From the NCBI RefSeq assembly GCF_023721935.1, contig NC_064815.1, positions 20,233,961-20,297,960 of the forward strand: 64,000 bases of DNA, read 5' to 3'. Below are positions 1-12,239 of the stretch, one piece after another (positions within the stretch are counted from its first letter, which is position 1; each line of letters opens with the position of its first letter). The translations under genes and the position numbers were made by a program. Source of the stretch: Panthera uncia (taxonomy: Eukaryota > Chordata > Mammalia > Carnivora > Felidae). Under the pieces are notes generated by a model, which was not told the DNA's origin, searched no databases, and saw only the letters and a program-made list of their open reading frames with translations.

Positions 1-183
1 CAGGTTGCTTGTTTTTTGTTCTGTTTTGTTTTGTTTCGTTTTGAGTGTTAGTAGTTCTTTTTACATTCTAGACATTAATCCCTTATCAGAAATATAAGTG
101 GCAAACTTTTTTTTTGCCCGTTCTGTGGGTTGTAGTTTTCCTCTGTTGATGGTGCCTTTTGATGCACAGAATTGTAACATTTT

Positions 184-401
184 TTTTTTTTATTTCAACA
201 TTTTTTATTTATTTTTGGGACAGAGAGAGACAGAGCATGAACGGGGGAGGGGCAGAGAGAGAGGGAGACACAGAATCGGAAACAGGCTCCAGGCTCCGAG
301 CCATCAGCCCAGAGCCTGACGCGGGGCTCGAACTCACGGACCGCGAGATCGTGACCTGGCTGAAGTCGGACGCTTAACCGACTGCGCCACCCAGGCGCCC
401 C
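184..401 (-). mobile_element. SINEC (tRNA-derived SINE)
   Basis: Full-length reverse copy: T-rich tail on the left, head ending GGCGCCCC on the right. The 16-bp target-site duplication AGAATTGTAACATTTT is perfect at 168-183 and 402-417. It is inserted in the antisense L1. Confidence 0.95.
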
Positions 402-2528
402 AGAATTGTAACATTTTTATGAAACCTAATTTGTACGTTTTTCCTTTTGTTATCTGGGCCTTTGGTGTCATATGCAAGAAAGCGTTGCCAACTCCAAAAT
501 TATGAAAATTTTGTCTTGTTTTCTTCTAAGAACTGTATTGTTTTACTTACAGCTAACTATTTGATCCATTTGGGGTTAATTTTTGTAGCTGTATTAGGAC
601 AAGTTCCAACTTTACTTTTTTTGCATGTGGATATCCAGTATTCCCAACACCATGTATTGAAAAGACTATCCTTTTTCCATTGAATAATCATGACACCCTT
701 GTCAAAGATCATTTGACCATATATGGTAGGGCTTATTTCCGGACTCTGTATTCTATTGCATTGGTTTATTTGTCTGTCTTACATTAGTACCACACTGTTC
801 GCGTTACTGTAGCTTTGTAGTAAGTTTTGACATCAAGAAGTGTAAATCCTCCAGTTGTATTCATTTTCAAGTTCTTTCTGGATATTCTGGGTCTCTTGAG
901 ATTCCATATGAATTTTATAAGGGGGTTTTCTTTCCGGAAAAAAAAAATGCTATCGGGAATTTGATAGGGGCGGCATTGAATCTGTAGATCACTTTGGGTA
1001 ATATTGACATTTTAACAATATTAAGCCTTCTAATCCATGAATATGGGATATATTTACAATTATCCATGTCTTCTTTAATTTATTTCAGCAATGCTTTATA
1101 CTTTTTATTGTACAGATCTTTTACCTCCTTGGTTAACTTACTTTCTAAATATTTTGTTCTTTTTGATGTTCTTTTATAAATAGACTTGTTTTTATAATTT
1201 CCTTCCAAGATTACTTATTATTTGTGTATAGAAATGCAACTGATTTTTGCATGTTAACTTTGCGTCCTGCTACGTTGCCACATTCATCTATTCTAGCCAT
1301 TTGTGTGTGTGTGTGGAGTCTTTAGGGTTTTCTATGTATAAGATCGTATCATCTGCAAATCAAGATTTTTATTTATTCCTTTCCACTTTGGATGCCTTTT
1401 ATTTCTTTTTCTTGCCTAATTGCTCTGGCTAGAACTCCCAGTTATGGTGTTTATTTCTTGAACATGTTTTGAATTTCGTCAAATGATTTTTTCTGCATCA
1501 ACTGAGGTGATCGTGTGGTTTTTTTTTCCTTCGTTCTGCTAACTGATGTTAACTGATATATTACATTGATCCATTTTCCTATGTTGAACTATTCTTGCAT
1601 TCCAAGAATAAATCCCACTTGATCATGCTGTATAGTCTTTTAAATATGCTGCTGAATTCAGTTTGCTAGTATTTTCTTGAGGATTTTTGCGTCAATGTTC
1701 CTAAGGGATATTGGTCTGTAGTTTTCTTATGTTATCTTTGTCTGGTTTGATACCAGGATAAGGCCAGACCCAAAGAATGAGTTAGGAAGTGTTCCCCTCT
1801 CCCAATTTTTTGAAAAGTGTGAAAAGAATTGGTGTATATGTTCTTCTTTAAATGTTTGGTAGAATTCTCCAAGGAAGCCATCAAGTTAAGGTCTTTTATC
1901 TGTCAGATTTTTATTAGTGATTCATCTTCTTTCTAATTATAGGCCTTTTCAGATTTTCTATTTCTTCATGATTTAGTCTTGGTAGGTTTCGTGTTTCTAG
2001 GAGTTTGTCCATTTCTTCTAGGTTATCCAATCTATTGGCATACAGCTGTTCCTTGTACTCTCTTATAAACCTTTTTATTTTATAGAATTGTTAGTAATAT
2101 CCTTGCTTTCATTCTGATTTTAGTAATTCAGGTTTTCTTTCTTTTCTTATCTAGCTAAAGGTTTGGTGATTTTGCTGATCTGTTCACGGAACTAACCTTT
2201 GGCTTCAGTAATTTTCTCCATTGTTTTTCTGTTCTCTATTTCATTTACTTCTGCTTTAAACTCTATTATTTCCCTCTTTCTGCTAGCTTTGGGTTTAGCT
2301 TGTCCTTTTTAAATTCCTTAAGTCATAAGATTAAGTTGTAGGTTTGAAATCTTTCTTATTCTTCAATTGAGTGTTTGTAGCTATGAACACCTGCTTCACA
2401 CCGCTTTTGCGAAGTCCCGTAAGTTTTGGTATGCTGTGTTTTTGTTTTCACTCACTCTCTAAATTTTTTTTCCACATTTTCTGTGATTTCTTATTTTATC
2501 CATTGGTAGTTTAAAAGTGTGTTGTCGT

Positions 2529-2695
2529 GGGGCACCTGGGTGGCTCGGTCAGTTAAGCGTCCAGCTTCAGCTCAGGTCATGATCTCACGGTTTGTGAGTT
2601 CGAGCCCCGTGTCGGGCTCTGTGCTGACCGCTTAGAGCCTGGAGCCTGCTTCGGATTCTGTGTCTCCCTCTCTGTCTGCCCCTCCCCACTCAGGA

Positions 2696-2736
<41 letters not shown>

Positions 2737-2758
2737 AATAAATAAACATTAAAAAAAG
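2529..2758 (+). mobile_element. SINEC with expanded CT tract
   Basis: Head GGGGCACCTGGGTGGCTC, B-box-like GTTCGAGCCCC, then an uninterrupted (CT)n before AAATAAATAAACATT. Perfect 12-bp duplication AAGTGTGTTGTC at 2515-2526 and 2759-2770. Confidence 0.95.
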
Positions 2759-3157
2759 AAGTGTGTTGTCTTTCACATTTTAAAAAATTTTCCAGTGTTC
2801 CTTTTGTTATTCATTTCTGACTTCATCGTGTTGTGGTCAAAAAAGATACTTTGTATGGTATATAGCTTTTCAAACCTATTGACACTTGTGTCTTAACTTA
2901 CTGCGTATCCTGGAAAATGTCTCATGTGCACTTGAGAAAAATGTATATGCTCTTGTTGGGTAGAACGTTCTATGTAAATCTGTTGGATTTACTTGATCTG
3001 TTGTGTTAAGTCTTCTATTTCCTTACTTATTTCTGTTTGGTTGTTCCATCCATTATTACAAGTAGGGTATTGAAATCTTTAACTATTATTGTAGACCTAT
3101 TTCATGTAAAGTCTTATAGAGCTGTTACAGCAAAGTCTATTTTGTCTGATACTATTA

Positions 3158-3265
3158 GAGCTCTGCACTGACAGTGTGGAGCCTGCTTGGGATTCCCTCT
3201 CTCCCTCTCTCTATGCCCCTCCCCTCCTTGCTCTCTTTCTCTCTCTCAAAATAAAAAAGTAAACA
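3158..3265 (+). mobile_element. SINEC 3' fragment
   Basis: Only the post-tRNA half is present (CTGACAGTGTGGAGCCTGC, CT-rich region, AAATAAAA tail). The head is missing, suggesting 5' truncation. It sits at the edge of the L1 fragment. Confidence 0.75.
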
Positions 3266-3479
3266 TTTTTTAAACTTTAAAATTTGCCCAATATTAAAAA
3301 GGGTTTGCATTCTTGAGAAAACTTCTATTAATATGCTTTTAAGTTTTATTTGCTCTTCTTTCCAAAATTGGTCATTTTTACTTGGACTTTTTTCACTGAA
3401 ATAAAATGAGCGTTTTGTCATGTCAGTACGTATTCTCCTACAAAGGTAGTTTTAAGTAAATTTTGTATTGAATCTAACC

Positions 3480-3610
3480 TGCAAAAAATAAAAGAGCACA
3501 AAATCCTAAGGTACAGCTCAATGAATTTTCATAAGCTTAGCATACGTGACCGAATAGCACCCAGATCTAGGAATGAAATATTACCAGCACTCTAGAAGCC
3601 CTCGAACGCC
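3480..3610. mobile_element. probable old L1-type 3' end relic
   Basis: The stretch around CAGCTCAATGAATTTTCA and CACCCAGATCTAGGAATG resembles widespread old mammalian repeat sequence of L1M type. Family and orientation are uncertain. Confidence 0.35.
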
Positions 3611-3734
3611 CCTCCTACTCACTCAACTCCAAGGTTAACCATGTGACCAACCATGTTTTAATGGCTGCGTCGTGAGGGAGGGAAATAAGTAATAGCAGAT
3701 AAAGCCAGTGAGGCAGGGAAGAGTCAGATAAGGT

Positions 3735-4270
3735 AGGGCTCTGAGAGCCACCATGGGTGAGTTTTCTACTGCCGCATGACAGATGGCCACAAACTGGATG
3801 GTTGAAAATAATGCAAACTCGTTCTCTCCCCGTTCCCCGTTGGTCGGGAGTCCGGGCATGGCTCAACTGGATCATCTGCTCAAGGCTTCGCACCGTCTTC
3901 ACAGCACTGTGGTGCTCATGTCGAGTTCAGGCTTGTCCGGGCTCATCCCACCTTGTCGTCTAAATGTAGTTCCTTCTGGCTACAGGACTGAATCCCTGTT
4001 TAGTTACTAGCTGTGGGCCGGGGGTCCCTCCCAGCTCCTCGAGGCTGCCCACGGTTCCTGGTCACGCGGACCGCATAGTCATGTCGCAGCGTGCTTTTCC
4101 CAGGCCACCAAGAGCGTATCTCACCGGTTTCACCTTCTTTGCAAGGTTCCTCTGATTTGGTCAGGCTCTCCCAGTGTGATTTCCATTTTGATGAACTCAA
4201 AGTCATCTGATTAGTAACCTAAGCATGACGGTGATGTCCCACACCAAAGGGAAGGGAATCGTAGAAGATT
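3735..4270 (-). mobile_element. probable old LTR (ERVL/MaLR-like), antisense
   Basis: The motif series (TTTCTACTGCCGCATGACAG, then GGCCACAAACTGG, GTCCGGGCATGGCTCAACTGG and GGCCGGGGGTCCCTCCCAGC) matches the general layout of an antisense mammalian LTR repeat starting from its 3' end. It is heavily diverged; the subfamily is not assigned. Confidence 0.45.
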
Positions 4271-4355
4271 GGTGGGTCACTGCGGGTAATCTCAGAATTC
4301 TGATCGCTACAAAAAGAGAAATATTTCATTGTTTCTGTTTGCCAGCAGAGGCTAT

Positions 4356-4572
4356 TTGGAATTTTGTTTTAAAGTTTATTTATTTATTTTGAGAGAGAGA
4401 GAGAGAGTACCCATAAGGGGAAGAGGGACCGAGGGAGAGAATCCCAAGCAGGCCCTGCCCCATCAATGCTGTGCCCAATGTGGGGCTCCTCAAACTCACA
4501 AAACCATGAGATCATGACGTGAGCCGAAATCGATAGTCAGTCGCTTAATGGTCGAGCCACACCAGCACCCTG
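4356..4572 (-). mobile_element. SINEC, diverged
   Basis: Reverse copy with an (AG)n stretch and a degenerate head ending CACCAGCACCC. Target-site duplication AGAGGCTAT at 4347-4355 and 4573-4581. Confidence 0.85.
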
Positions 4573-4759
4573 AGAGGCTATCTGAAGGATCCCGATCATG
4601 GGATAGGCGATCCGATTTCAACGTTAAAGAAAACTAATACCAATGGAAGATCCATAAAGAACAAAGCCAACTGGGTGCTATGTGGAGGTGTAGTAGGAGT
4701 TTGGTTTCAATAACCAGGAAGAAAACAGTACCATTTTCTGAGATCAGGAAGAACAGGGA

Positions 4760-4969
4760 AGAGGGGCACCTGGGTGGCATCTGACTCTTGGTTTGGGCTC
4801 AGGTCATGATCTCACAGTTTGTGGGTTTGAGCCCCACATCAGTCTCTGTGCTGATGGTGCAGAGCCTACGTGGGATTCTCTCTCTCTTCCTCTCTGCCTT
4901 TCCCCTGCTCGTGTGCATTCTCTCTCTCTCTCTCTGTCTCTCTCAAAGGAAATAAATAAATACACTTCG
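4760..4969 (+). mobile_element. SINEC with internal head deletion
   Basis: The head runs GGGGCACCTGGGTGG and then directly to CATCTGACTC, so about 16 bases around the A box are missing. Duplication AAGAACAGGGA at 4749-4759 and 4970-4980. Confidence 0.9.
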
Positions 4970-4980
4970 AAGAACAGGGA

Positions 4981-5505
4981 GGTGACAATGTAGAGCTTAA
5001 GTTAGAGCAGCCTCCATTCCAGATTCCTGCTCTAGTTAGGCACCCAGCAGAGAGTTCACAGTCAGATGTATATACTTGGAGCTCAAGGCAGAGATCAGAG
5101 CTGGCAATGGGATTGAGGAATCACCGGCTGGAGTAGAATGTCAGCTCCAGAGACTTGAGGAGAGACTAGGAGACAAGAGCTAGAGAGACCAGCAGACCAG
5201 TGCAGATGCCATGATTTCTTAAATTATATTTCCTGGTCTTACAATGAGGCACGTCGACAGACTCCTGCCTGGAGTGGCCCTGTAGTTTTGCATTATATTT
5301 CCTATGCCATCAACTTGTCAGGTTTTTCTTTGTCTTTATAGATCCTCTGTTGAGGCAAGTTCTTCTCATTGGATGGGGCTTGTTCCTCTCTGCCCATTTA
5401 ATCAAACCTCCTGCCTACATTTCTAGTTTCTAATAGTTTCTCATCTTGGGCAGCTCTGATGTGCTGGCCATGGCCAGGTTTTTGATAGGCAGACCCAGGG
5501 AAATT
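4981..5505. other. unassigned intronic sequence
   Basis: No repeat family, exon or RNA gene is recognised. The sequence is ordinary in composition. Confidence 0.5.
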
Positions 5506-5522
5506 AGAAGCAATCAAGCCCT

Positions 5523-5751
5523 GGGGCGCCTGGGTGGCTCAGTCGGTTAAGCGTCCGGCCTCGGCTCAGGTCATGATTTCACGGTTCGTGAGTTCGGGCC
5601 CCCGCATCGGGCTCTGTGCTGACAGCTCAGAGCCTGGAGCCTGCTTCGGATTCTGTGTCTCTCTCTCGCTCTCTCTGCCCCTCCCCTGCTCATGCTCTTT
5701 CTCTCTCTGTCTCTCAAAGATACATAAACATTAAACGTTTTTTTTTTAAAA
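5523..5751 (+). mobile_element. SINEC (full length)
   Basis: Head GGGGCGCCTGGGTGGCTCAG, complete body and A-rich tail. Imperfect duplication AGAAGCAATCAAGC / AGAAGTAATCAAAC on either side. Confidence 0.93.
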
Positions 5752-5759
5752 AGAAGTAA

Positions 5760-6460
5760 TCAAACACTGAGCAAAATTTGGGAATTTGGATATGGGTCAA
5801 GATGGTGTATAAAAAGATGTGACCTTGTCAACATCACTTGAATCTTTCTGGAAATTCCAGATCTGGAATCTGGAATAGTTTTGTCTGTCTATTCTAGCGC
5901 AAGGTGCTTGGGCCTAGCAGTGTAACATAAAGTCTCCAGCATGAGCTAATCTTAACTCAGCCCGACCCTCGATTGTTTGAGGGAGAATAAGTTGGCATCC
6001 AGAACTCCTCCTAGCAGCTACCTTTGCTGATTACGAGAGGCTGGTTGCTCCTCGGAGTTATGTGCCGGATCTCTGTCCAGCCCCAAAAGGTCAAGGAAAG
6101 ATCAGTTGATCACATCTTAGAGTTACGGCTACCCTTTGAGAAACCAGGCACATCTCACACACCAGGAGCTAACCCGTGAAACCCCTCCATTTCCTGCTTC
6201 TGTCTATTCGGATCTCTTGGATGGCCAAGGATTTGCACCTTGTAGACCAACAGCCCTGGAAGCCTCTAAGGAAACTGCCTTCGGTGCCATTAGGGACCTG
6301 AAAAGGCCCATTTCAGGTTAAAGGGAAATCCCTGAGGCAGGAAACCCAGTCCACATTTTTTGGACGTTACTCTTGAACATAGATTTGATAGTCTACAGAA
6401 TCCTGCTGAAATCTGGAGCCCAGGGTGACACAGACCAAATCTGACTTACACCTGACACTG
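5760..6460. other. unassigned intronic sequence
   Basis: No gene or repeat recognised. A 61-codon open frame at 6136-6321 (+) has no recognisable domain. Confidence 0.5.
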
Positions 6461-6480
6461 TTAAAGAATAGCTGAAGAGA

Positions 6481-6695
6481 GGGGCGCCTGGGTGGCTCAG
6501 TCGGTTGAGCGTCCGACTTCAGCTCAGGTCACGATCTCACGGTTCGTGAGTTCGAGCCCCGCGTCGGGCTCTGGGCTGATGGCTCAGAGCCTGGAGGCTG
6601 CTTCCGATTCTGTGTCTCCCTCTCTCTCTGCCCCTCCCCCGTTCATGCTCTGTCTCTCTCTGTCTCAAAAATAAATAAACATTAAAAAAAAAAAA
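6481..6695 (+). mobile_element. SINEC (young, full length)
   Basis: Close to the common felid head variant, with a long A tail. Perfect 18-bp duplication AAAGAATAGCTGAAGAGA at 6463-6480 and 6696-6713, so insertion is recent. Confidence 0.96.
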
Positions 6696-6880
6696 AAAGA
6701 ATAGCTGAAGAGATTCAAAAGGAGATGTTATAAGGACAAGAAACCTAAGTGAACAGAGGTGATTCCAAATCATGGACAGAGCGTTTATGGGCACCCTGAA
6801 GTCAGGGAGGGTTTGGCGCCTACCGCCAGTAGAAACCCAAGAGATGTTTATGGAGTGACTGACTCGCTCTTGCAAATGCA

Positions 6881-6881
<1 letters not shown>

Positions 6882-6914
<33 letters not shown>
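6882..6914. repeat. (CA)n microsatellite
   Basis: About 16 uninterrupted CA units. Confidence 0.98.
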
Positions 6915-6915
<1 letters not shown>

Positions 6916-6919
6916 AATT

Positions 6920-8470
6920 TGCTTCATACTTCATACATTCCGGGGGGCAGGGTTAACCACACACCTCCATGCATTAGGAATTAGAAAAACCCTTTTGGAG
7001 ATACGGGTAGGGAGTGGCTGTTCCGTCTGTCTGGGTGGTTCTTCTTTCCTTGTTCTATCTCTGTGTATCTGACCCAATGGTCCTCTTCGAAGATCCACAT
7101 GGGACCAGGTGATAATCTGATAATCTAGGCTGCCTTGAATTAGATGTTTGCCTTTATCCCTGTTGGTTTACCAATCACTTGGAGTTCTCTGTGGAGTCTC
7201 CCTCTGCTGTAAATGTCTCCTCAGCAAATGCTCCCTCTGGCTTCAGTGAGGGGAGCACTGCAGACAGCTCAGGCACTAAGCAGCCTAGATGGAGGGCTCC
7301 CTGGAAGTGTCCTTTTATGTGCACCCATTGCTCTAAAGACTTCCTCACCGCCTATTTTCTCTTTCACTTTCGGCTACCTTTCTTGGCAGCGGTAGGTGGT
7401 TGTAAAAGCTCGCGGCATAATGTCGACCTGGCAATCAATGCCATGTCATTCTTTATGGCTTAAGTCATAACCGTGGGTCTGGGTCACCCGGGGCTCCATT
7501 AGGGGGAACTACACTCATCCAAATGCACCGATGGATCAGTGCCAGGTGGCCAGGAAGGGCGATGTTGGATTTGGTCCTGGTTTGACATCCGTCACTGGTG
7601 CAGAGACTTTCAAGTTTCAAATGGGAGGAGGCACCAGATCCGATGGATACAGGGCACACCTGGATATGAGGGTCAACTCTTAGTCTTTAATGCCGATAGG
7701 CAAGGGTCGTGATGTAAATTGGGAGTGAGAGGTTGAAGCAGAAATCGAAGTTCCCGGGAGCCTCTGGAACAACCCACGACCTTCCTTTCAAAGACAGCCC
7801 TGAGTGATAGGGTTGATGGAGTGTCCTTAAGGAAACAGGCAAAGGAAAAACGGTTCCCAAGGAGGGGAGCCCCGCCACTCTGAGCTCAGGGAGCCTCGTT
7901 CAGTTTAAATATTCTGTAACATTTTCATCACTGCCTTATGTCTTATGCACCAGGATCCTGCAGCTCTCTGGCCTGCTTTCTTAATAACAGAAATCCAGAA
8001 TGAGCAATGTTCCCATGAACACGGGGTGCTCTTTGGAGCCTCTGACCCGTGAGGAACTCAGCTATTACTTAGTACTTATTATTTCCTTTTCTAATTATTG
8101 TTTTATATTTTCATCAAACATCTTGGTTAAAAAGATAGGGTCCTTGGCGCTTCTCCAAGGGGAGGAGTAATCAAGCAATTTACATTAGAATTAGTGAAAG
8201 CCCAGAGCCCAGCCTCAGCCTCTGGCCTGATTAAGTGAGTGTGGGCAACTCTGTCAGCCGAGAGAGCAGGACAGACAAGGGAAAAGGAGTTGGGAAGACA
8301 GCCAGTTGATTGGAGACGAGAATGAAGGAGTGGATGGGTGCAAACCTCCCCTGATGGTTTTCAGGGGATCAATCCCTTGAGATGCCCCAGACAGCAGCTC
8401 TCAGCCAGCCTGGAGCAGCTGTCCCAGGTAGCACTTCCAGCCCCTCCTTCGAACTTCCTTTGATTCACAG
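6920..8470. other. unassigned low-repeat intronic sequence
   Basis: About 1.5 kb with no recognised repeat. Short open frames (7179-7463 plus; 7687-7878 minus) show no known domain. Confidence 0.5.
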
Positions 8471-8479
8471 ACCAAATTC

Positions 8480-8760
8480 CCATTTCACAAACGTCTACGG
8501 CTCCTTTCTATTGAATTCTTAACTCAGAGCAATGTTGACATTTGCTTTGATGGTGCCGGGGGCATGAAGACACGTAATTGAACACATCTTGGAAACTTGA
8601 CTATTTCATGGTCATCTAAGATTACAGAGTATGGATGCACCAAAATTTATTTAGCGGCTGCCCATTTGTGAGGCTATTTAACTCATTTCCTTTGTGCTAA
8701 TTACAAATAACTGTAATGGCTACCTTTGACATCAATCTTTGTGTGAACTTCTGATTTTTT
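8480..8760 (-). mobile_element. old L1 3' relic, antisense
   Basis: Sequence around CCAAAATTTATTTAGC and CTAATTACAAATAACTGTAATGG resembles antisense L1M-type 3' end. Strongly diverged. Confidence 0.5.
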
Positions 8761-8828
8761 TTCTTTTAAAGAAGACTGGTCCATTTGAATAACAGGATTT
8801 CTACACTTAAGGCTTAAGAAATTTAGAG

Positions 8829-8830
<2 letters not shown>

Positions 8831-8860
<30 letters not shown>
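8831..8860. repeat. (CA)n microsatellite
   Basis: Fifteen CA units without interruption. Confidence 0.98.
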
Positions 8861-8861
<1 letters not shown>

Positions 8862-9000
8862 CATGATCCTGTCCAAAAGCTAGAACATGTTAATAATTTT
8901 TTTATTTGAACATTAATGTCTGTTCGTGGGAAAACAGGTATAAAAATACAGAAAAGTGGAAAATAAAACATTAAATAGTCCGGTCTATTTTTTCATTTTA

Positions 9001-9235
9001 GGTTCTTTTTTAATTTATTCATTGAAATTCAAGTTAGTGAACACAGAGTGTAGTATTGGTTTTAGGAGTAGAGCCCAGGGATTCGTCACTTACATATAAC
9101 ACCCAGAGTTCACCCACAAGCGTCCTCTTTAAGGCCCATCACCGATTTAGCCCATCCCCCCACCCACCTCCCCTCTAGCAACCCTTAGTTTGTTCTCTGT
9201 ATTTAAGTTTTTAGATTTTTTTTTCCCTCCACATG
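9001..9235 (-). mobile_element. carnivoran L1 3' end, antisense, 5'-truncated
   Basis: Contains the antisense L1 3' signature seen again at 39310 and 46832: a line-up of TTCGTCACTTACATATAACACC, then CCCATCCCCCCACCCACC and CAGTTTGTTCTCTGTATTTAAG-like text. Only a short 3' portion is present. Confidence 0.75.
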
Positions 9236-9404
9236 CAGATGGATGGATGTTCATGTATGTAACTATTTTTTATTCTAAAATGCCTTCAACTCCAAAATAT
9301 ACCACCCGTGTGAAAAGAGCCTTTGGGAGGAAAAAATAAAATCAATAAGCACTGCATTGAATGCATATGTAGTCAGAATGTTTGATGTCAGCCCCAGAAC
9401 TCAA

Positions 9405-9525
9405 CGCTGGCTAATATAAATAATAAATATATATAATAATATAAATAATACACATAATATAGAATCATAAATATGTATAATAATATAAATAATAGCTTAA
9501 GCTAATATAAATAAAAGAAATTGAT
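9405..9525. repeat. AT-rich low-complexity tract
   Basis: Degenerate repeats of ATAATATAAATAATA units. Confidence 0.85.
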
Positions 9526-9529
9526 TTTA

Positions 9530-9940
9530 AGACATGGGTAGCTCACTGAATTGATAGGAGGGCTGGTGAGCCAGGCTTGGGGAAGTTATAGGAAATAGGT
9601 GAGGCAAGGAAACAGGAAGTTTGTCCAGAGTCCAAACTTCAGGACAGAACTCTTCCAAGGAGACCTCCACTGGCACTCCCGGATTCGGTGTGCCACTAAG
9701 GGCCATGCCTCAAGTCACATGGAACCCTCCATAGCGGCTTCTTTGCAGCCTTGGCTCCAGATCGAAAGCCTGGGCTGGTCTGTCTGATGTGCCAAGCCTG
9801 GGTCACTTGCCCAAATCCCAGCTGCATGGGAGGTTGGTGACCTTGGCTTTTCAGGTAAGGTGGATGTTATGTCCCAAGATAGAGGACTCTCCATCTTAAT
9901 CATAAGATAGAGGATTCTCCAAACACAGGAAGGAACTTTA
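9530..9940. other. unassigned intronic sequence
   Basis: Between the AT-rich tract and the LTR I recognise neither gene nor repeat. Confidence 0.45.
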
Positions 9941-9945
9941 GGTGT

Positions 9946-10568
9946 TGTCTTAGGGTTCTCCAGAAAAACAAAACCAATAAGAGACATATACGTACACACA
10001 CACACATACATATATACATACACACATTTTTATATAGGGAATATGTATAAACAGTCCTGTAATGCATGTGACATGTACATACTATTAATAAACATAATAA
10101 TTATAATGATTATTCATTATAATAATATAATAAATCTCCAGGACGTGTGCGCACACACACACATACACACACACAGAAAAGGGGATTTATTATGGGAATG
10201 GGCTCATACAATTATGGACGCTAAGAAGTCCTACAATCTTTCATCTGCAAACTGGAGACCCAGAAAAGCCACAGATGTAATTTGGCCTGAGTCCAAAGGA
10301 GCAAGAACCAAGAACGCTGATGTCTGAGGACAGAAGATGGATGTCCCAGCTCAAGCATAGAGCAGTTTATCACCTTTTTGTTCATTCTGCCACTCAGCAG
10401 CCTGGATGATACCAAGCCACAACAGTGAGGGCGACTTTCTTTACTCAGTCTACCAGTTGAAATGCTAATGTCTCCCAGAAGCCCCCCTACAGACAAACCC
10501 AGAAATAAGATTGGATCAGCTATCTGGGCATCCGTTAGTCAAATCAAGTTGACACATAAAGTTCATCA
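9946..10568 (-). mobile_element. MLT2-like LTR (ERVL), antisense
   Basis: Read on the minus strand it begins TGATGAACTTTATGTGTCAAC, carries the TTTGTCTGTAGGG and GGTATCATCCAGGCTGCTGAG-type blocks and ends with the antisense of AACCAATAAGAGACATATAC next to GGTTCTCCAGAAAAAC. It has gained CA- and AT-rich microsatellites between about 9985 and 10175. No retroviral coding sequence is attached, so it is a solo LTR. Confidence 0.8.
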
Positions 10569-10599
10569 TCCCAGCTACCGTGCATCTTAAAAGAAATCA

Positions 10600-10785
10600 T
10601 CAGGTTCCTACTAGGAGCGGTAATTCTCCAGCTTTAGCAAAGGAATCCCCTGAAGAGCTTCAGAAAGCGTGGATTCTTCTTAAAGCTGCGTGGGTCTGGT
10701 GTGAGACCTGCAAACCTGCATTTGTAGTAAGGGCTCAGGTGACACCGATATTGCTGTTCCCCAGACTGTACTTTCAGCACTTACG
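10600..10785 (-). mobile_element. MER5-type hAT fragment
   Basis: Antisense MER5A-like blocks: CCTGCATTTGTAGTAAG followed by CAGGTGACACCGATATTGCTG. Diverged and non-autonomous. Confidence 0.6.
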
Positions 10786-10789
10786 TTAA

Positions 10790-11080
10790 AGTGCGTATTT
10801 CTTTTTCACCGACTGTGGCACCGATGCATGTAATTATCTATCACTTTCTTCTTTATTAGCACAAAGTTTGAGTTTAAGCTATATTCACATTTGGTGTGAA
10901 GAATGTTCTAAATCAGTTTCCGCCATTGGCTGCTCTTTGTACAGAATCTCAGAACAACACACAGCTTTTTACAATAGATACCCTTTGTCATGACAGCTGT
11001 AGCACTGTTTTAAATTACAGTATAAGGTTGAGCCATATCAAAGAATGCTGAGATTTTGTGCTATTCGTATTTAATGAAGC
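10790..11080. other. unassigned intronic sequence
   Basis: AT-rich; no gene or repeat recognised. Confidence 0.45.
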
Positions 11081-11094
11081 CATCATTTCTTTCT

Positions 11095-11305
11095 TTTTTT
11101 TTTTTTTTAACGTTTGTTTATTTTTGAGACAGAGACAGAGCATGAACGGGGGAGGGGCAGAGAGAGAGGGAGACAGAATCGGAAGCAGGCTCCAGGCTCT
11201 GAGCTGTCAGCCCAGAGCCTGACGCGGGGCTGGAACTCACGGACCGTGAGATCGTGACCTGAGCTGAAGTCGGACGCTTAACCGACTGAACCACCCACGC
11301 GCCCC
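11095..11305 (-). mobile_element. SINEC
   Basis: T tail at left, complete body, head ending GCGCCCC. Flanks CATCATTTCTTT and GATCGTTTCTTT form an imperfect duplication. Confidence 0.93.
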
Positions 11306-11357
11306 GATCGTTTCTTTTTTTTAATTATGTTAGTTTCACATTAAATAGATTGTCTTG

Positions 11358-11551
11358 ATATCTTTTTTTATTTGAGAGAGAGAGTGTGCAAGTGGGGGGA
11401 GGAAGAGAGAGAGAGAAAGAATCCTAAGCAGGTGCCACACTCAGTGTGGAGCCCAACGCAGGGCGCGATCCCATGACCCTGGGACCATGACCTGAGCTGC
11501 GATCAAGTGTCCAGAGTCAGATGCTCAACCAACTGAGCCACCCAGGCACCC
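11358..11551 (-). mobile_element. SINEC, older subtype
   Basis: Reverse copy with the GTGTGGAGCCCAACGCAGGGC and ATCCCATGACCCTGGGACC variant instead of the common felid B-box region. Shorter CT region. Confidence 0.88.
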
Positions 11552-11802
11552 CTAGTTTCTTCAGATATCTTGACGGGTGTCACTTGCTAACTAATAGATA
11601 TTGACAACAATTGAATCGGCGCATTGCATCTCTAAGTTTGAAAATTTGCAATCTTTTGAGAGTGACTTGGCCCTGTTTACAACACTTAATTGTATTGTCT
11701 AGCATGAAACTTCCAGTCCTCATTGTTAAAGTAACTTTTTTATTGCTCTACTATTCTGTACTTTTTTGAATTCTGAAAATTTTTTAAAATAAGAAGAACA
11801 GT

Positions 11803-12000
11803 GGGGCGCCTGGGCGGCTCAGTTGGTTAAGCGTCTGACTTTGTCTCACGGCATGATCTTGCGGTTCACGAGTTCGAGCCCTGAGTCGGGCTCGGTGCCG
11901 ACAGCTTGGCGCCTGCTTCAGATGCTGTGTCTCCCTCGCTCTCTGCCCCTCCCCCACTCACACTCTGTCTCTCTCAAAAATAAATAAAACATTTAAAAAT
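11803..12000 (+). mobile_element. SINEC
   Basis: Head GGGGCGCCTGGGCGGCTC, A-rich tail. Near-perfect duplication TTTTTAAAATAAGAAGAACA / TTTTTAAATAAGCAGAACA. Confidence 0.93.
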
Positions 12001-12239
12001 TTTTTAAATAAGCAGAACAAGACCTTTTCCACAAACACCAACGTAGCTCTTACGCAAAACTAACAAACATCACCAGCTTCCTATAATAGCTTCTGACCTT
12101 TTCTTTCCTCCTAAAATAAATAACACAGTACTGATCTAGCTGATACCCCTTTTATGTGCCATCTCCGTACCTCTCCCCTGCCTGCCTTTTCAGAGGAAAC
12201 CACTGTCATGAGTTTGGGATGTCTTCTGGAGATCATTGG

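Larger units (their letters stand above)
1..3157 (-). mobile_element. L1 ORF2 fragment, antisense
   Basis: The sequence reads as the reverse complement of mammalian L1 ORF2: recognisable stretches include the antisense run around TTGTCAAAGATCATTTGACC, GTTACTGTAGCTTTGTAG and the later TTTAGGGTTTTCTATGTATAAGATC. Many stops and indels break the reading frame, so it cannot encode reverse transcriptase. SINEs at 184-401 and 2529-2758 interrupt it, so the element is older than both. Confidence 0.85.

Noticed and set aside
1..3157. L1 reverse transcriptase as an active gene
   Set aside because: Stops and indels interrupt every frame and SINEs split the copy; it is a dead fragment.
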